DNA of 6,962 nucleotides from an uncultured Hyphomicrobiales bacterium. Lineage in GTDB: Bacteria > Pseudomonadota > Alphaproteobacteria > Rhizobiales > Beijerinckiaceae. The stretch's first letter is position 1. Every line of letters begins with the position of its first letter. The notes beneath the pieces are model-generated. The model made no database searches, was not told the DNA's origin, and saw only the letters and a list, made by a program, of their open reading frames with translations. Location of the stretch: contig CAIZGQ010000869.1 in the NCBI GenBank assembly GCA_903932565.1, forward strand, positions 1 through 6,962, given 5' to 3'. The translations under genes were made by a program, and so were the position numbers. Shown here in pieces: positions 5,144 through 6,962 of the stretch.

Positions 5144-6612
5144 TGACGACGCCGCTTGCCCTTGGCCGATTGCTGCCGGATGCTGCGCTGAGCGCGGCGG
5201 ACGCGGCGCATTCCATCAGCGGCCTGAGTGCGGATAGTCGAAAAGTCCAGAGCGGCTTTGCATTCTTCGCAGTGCCCGGCATGAAATCGGATGGGCTTGC
5301 CTTTGCACCTGCTGCGATTGCATCCGGGGCAAGCGTGGTCGTTGGCGAAGCGAACCCAAAAGAACCTCTCTCTGGGGCGCTCTTTGTCAAAGTCGACGAT
5401 GTGCGTGCAGCGCTTGCGCATGCGGCGGCTGCGTTCTTCCCGCGCCAGCCAGCAACCATTGTCGCAGTGACCGGCACCAGTGGTAAAACCTCAGTTGCTG
5501 CCTTCACACGGCAGATCTGGCGCGCTTTGCACCACCAGGCTGCGGCCCTTGGCACAACAGGCCTCGTGTCGCCATCAGGTGCCACCTATGGCAGCCTGAC
5601 AACGCCAGACCCCGTGACGCTGCACCAGACGCTCGACAAAATCGCTGGCGATGGCGTCACGCATCTGGCGATGGAGGCCTCGTCCCATGGCCTTGATCAG
5701 CGGCGGCTCGATGGGGTCCGGCTGAATGCGGCTGCCTTCACAAATCTGTCGCGCGATCATCTCGATTATCATCCGACCCTGGAAGATTATCTGAAAGCGA
5801 AACTCCGCCTGTTCGACACGCTGCTGTCTCCGGGCCAGTCCGCCGTGATCGACGCGGATAGCGATGTGGCCGACACAGTGATTGCTGCCTGCAAGGTGCG
5901 CGGGCTCGCGGTTCACACCACCGGGCGCAAGGGCGACGCGATCCGGCTTCTGGACCTCGTGAGCGAGCCAGCAGCCAGCGTTCTGACGCTTGAGCATGAT
6001 GGATGCCGCACCACGCTCCGCCTGCCGCTGGCGGGTGGTTTCATGGCCTCCAACGCGCTTGTGGCGGCCGGGCTTGCCATCGCAACCGGCGACAAGCCGG
6101 ATGACGTATTTGCAGCACTAGAGGGCCTGCAGGGCGCGCCCGGCCGGCTTGAACAAGTCGGCCAGAGGCATGGCGCCCCGGTCTTCGTGGACTACGCCCA
6201 CAAGCCCGATGCGCTGGAAAAAGTGCTGGCTGCCTTGCGGCCCCTCGCCTCCAACCGCTTGATCGTTGTATTTGGCTGCGGCGGGGACCGGGATGCGGGC
6301 AAGCGACCGATCATGGGCGAAATCGCGGCGCGCCTCTCCGATATCGCCATCGTGACCGACGACAATCCGCGCTCGGAAAACCCGGCAGCAATACGCCACG
6401 CAATTCTAGCTGCAGCTCCCGGTGCGCTGGAGATTGGTGACCGGGGTGAGGCCATTGCAACGGCCGTCCAAATGTTGAAGACAGGCGATGTGCTGGTGGT
6501 GGCCGGAAAGGGCCACGAAACCGGCCAGATCGTCGGGGCGCAGACGCTGCCCTTCTCCGACCACGACGCCATTGCTGCCGCTCTGGCAAACCTTACGGAC
6601 CTGCAGACATGA
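5143..6612 (+). CDS. murE: UDP-N-acetylmuramoyl-L-alanyl-D-glutamate--2,6-diaminopimelate ligase MurE
   Basis: The 489-residue cytoplasmic Mur ligase adds meso-diaminopimelate to UDP-MurNAc-L-Ala-D-Glu using ATP. The N-terminal UDP-binding domain has the SADSRKVQSG motif (29-38). The central ATPase domain has the P-loop TGTSGKTS (110-117), TTPDP (153-157), MEASSHGL (177-184) and NLSRDHLDYH (201-210). Lys220 in YLKAKLRLF is the expected carbamylated lysine. The C-terminal domain has DYAHKPDAL (350-358), FGCGGDRDAGKR (377-388) and the DAP-specificity motif DNPR (407-410), which indicates meso-DAP rather than lysine. The length is normal. The start overlaps the ftsI stop; its nearest purine-rich site, CGGGAG (5125-5130), is 12 nt away, so initiation probably depends on coupling to ftsI translation. 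The stop overlaps murF by 4 nt. Confidence 0.98.
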   Translation: MTTPLALGRLLPDAALSAADAAHSISGLSADSRKVQSGFAFFAVPGMKSDGLAFAPAAIASGASVVVGEANPKEPLSGALFVKVDDVRAALAHAAAAFFPRQPATIVAVTGTSGKTSVAAFTRQIWRALHHQAAALGTTGLVSPSGATYGSLTTPDPVTLHQTLDKIAGDGVTHLAMEASSHGLDQRRLDGVRLNAAAFTNLSRDHLDYHPTLEDYLKAKLRLFDTLLSPGQSAVIDADSDVADTVIAACKVRGLAVHTTGRKGDAIRLLDLVSEPAASVLTLEHDGCRTTLRLPLAGGFMASNALVAAGLAIATGDKPDDVFAALEGLQGAPGRLEQVGQRHGAPVFVDYAHKPDALEKVLAALRPLASNRLIVVFGCGGDRDAGKRPIMGEIAARLSDIAIVTDDNPRSENPAAIRHAILAAAPGALEIGDRGEAIATAVQMLKTGDVLVVAGKGHETGQIVGAQTLPFSDHDAIAAALANLTDLQT

Positions 6613-6962
6613 GCGGCCCCACAATGTTTCCCACAGGCGACGGTTATCTTTCGACATCCGGCCAGATCTGGACGGGCCTTGGTCTCGTCGCGCCCCTTGA
6701 AGCGATGGTCAATGGCGCCATGATCTCTGGCGTGTCGGGCATTTCCATCGACACGCGCACACTGCAGCAAGGCGACCTCTACATCGCCATCAAGGGCGAC
6801 GTGCAGGACGGCCACAATTTTGTGAAAACCGCGTTTGAAAAAGGTGCCGCAGCCGCCGTGGTGGACGAGGCCCATCTCAACATGTGCCGCGGCCTTGGCA
6901 CGCTTTATGTCGTGCGCGACATACTGAAAGCCATGGAAGCTCTTGGCCGTGCCGCGCGAGCC
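6609..6962 (+). CDS. murF: UDP-N-acetylmuramoyl-tripeptide--D-alanyl-D-alanine ligase MurF, N-terminal part
   Basis: The first 118 residues are present and the gene continues past the window edge; MurF is usually about 450-480 residues. The visible part is the N-terminal Mur ligase domain, with GISIDTRTLQQGDLYIAIKG (44-63) and DGHNFVKTAFEKGAAAAVV (67-85), the MurF counterpart of the DTRxxxxGxxFVAxxG motif. The ATPase and C-terminal domains lie outside. MurF adds D-Ala-D-Ala to the UDP-MurNAc tripeptide, completing the cytoplasmic pentapeptide after MurE. The ATG overlaps the murE stop (ATGA). An in-frame ATG at 6624 would shorten it by five residues, and no strong ribosome binding site separates the two choices. 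Position after murE and sequence both favour MurF over other Mur ligases. Confidence 0.94.
   Translation, partial: MSGPTMFPTGDGYLSTSGQIWTGLGLVAPLEAMVNGAMISGVSGISIDTRTLQQGDLYIAIKGDVQDGHNFVKTAFEKGAAAAVVDEAHLNMCRGLGTLYVVRDILKAMEALGRAARA

Overview
The window is ordinary alphaproteobacterial chromosome. It covers the 5' half of a division and cell-wall (dcw) cluster, in the order mraZ-rsmH-ftsL-ftsI-murE-murF on the + strand. A divergent, edge-truncated ArsR-methyltransferase regulator gene lies on the - strand. High GC, the MraZ N-terminus of the MDRFVSxxTNRLDxKGRVS type, the short FtsL with an EWAYLSRPERIQ core, and an FtsI with YEMGSTFK in place of EPGSTxK all point to Alphaproteobacteria. Hyphomicrobiales (Rhizobiales) or a near relative is most likely; I cannot name a genus.

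Layout. Positions 1-938 (-) hold a protein with an ArsR-type winged helix followed by a class I SAM-dependent methyltransferase domain; its C-terminus runs off the window. Positions 939-1328 are a divergent regulatory region. It carries an AT-rich palindrome close to the regulator gene (candidate autoregulatory operator), a perfect 7+7 bp inverted repeat, a TTGACG-type promoter, and three TGGGN repeats at exact 10-bp spacing that match the known form of an MraZ operator. From 1329 to the end the six dcw genes are packed tightly: overlaps of 4 nt (mraZ/rsmH), 1 nt (ftsI/murE) and 4 nt (murE/murF), and gaps of 1 nt (rsmH/ftsL) and 11 nt (ftsL/ftsI). This indicates one transcript with translational coupling.

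How the genes work together. MraZ should repress its own operon through the promoter box. RsmH methylates 16S rRNA. FtsL and FtsI (PBP3) are divisome proteins; FtsI is the septal transpeptidase. MurE adds meso-diaminopimelate and MurF adds D-Ala-D-Ala to the UDP-MurNAc peptide, making the precursor that FtsI later crosslinks. The divergent regulator resembles SAH/SAM-responsive SahR-type regulators of methionine/SAM-cycle genes and is probably functionally separate.

No mobile element, CRISPR array, tRNA, rRNA or clear intrinsic terminator was seen. I do not see a new system here. The parts most worth a second look are the regulatory sites between the divergent genes, the TTG start of mraZ, and a GC step inside the regulator gene.
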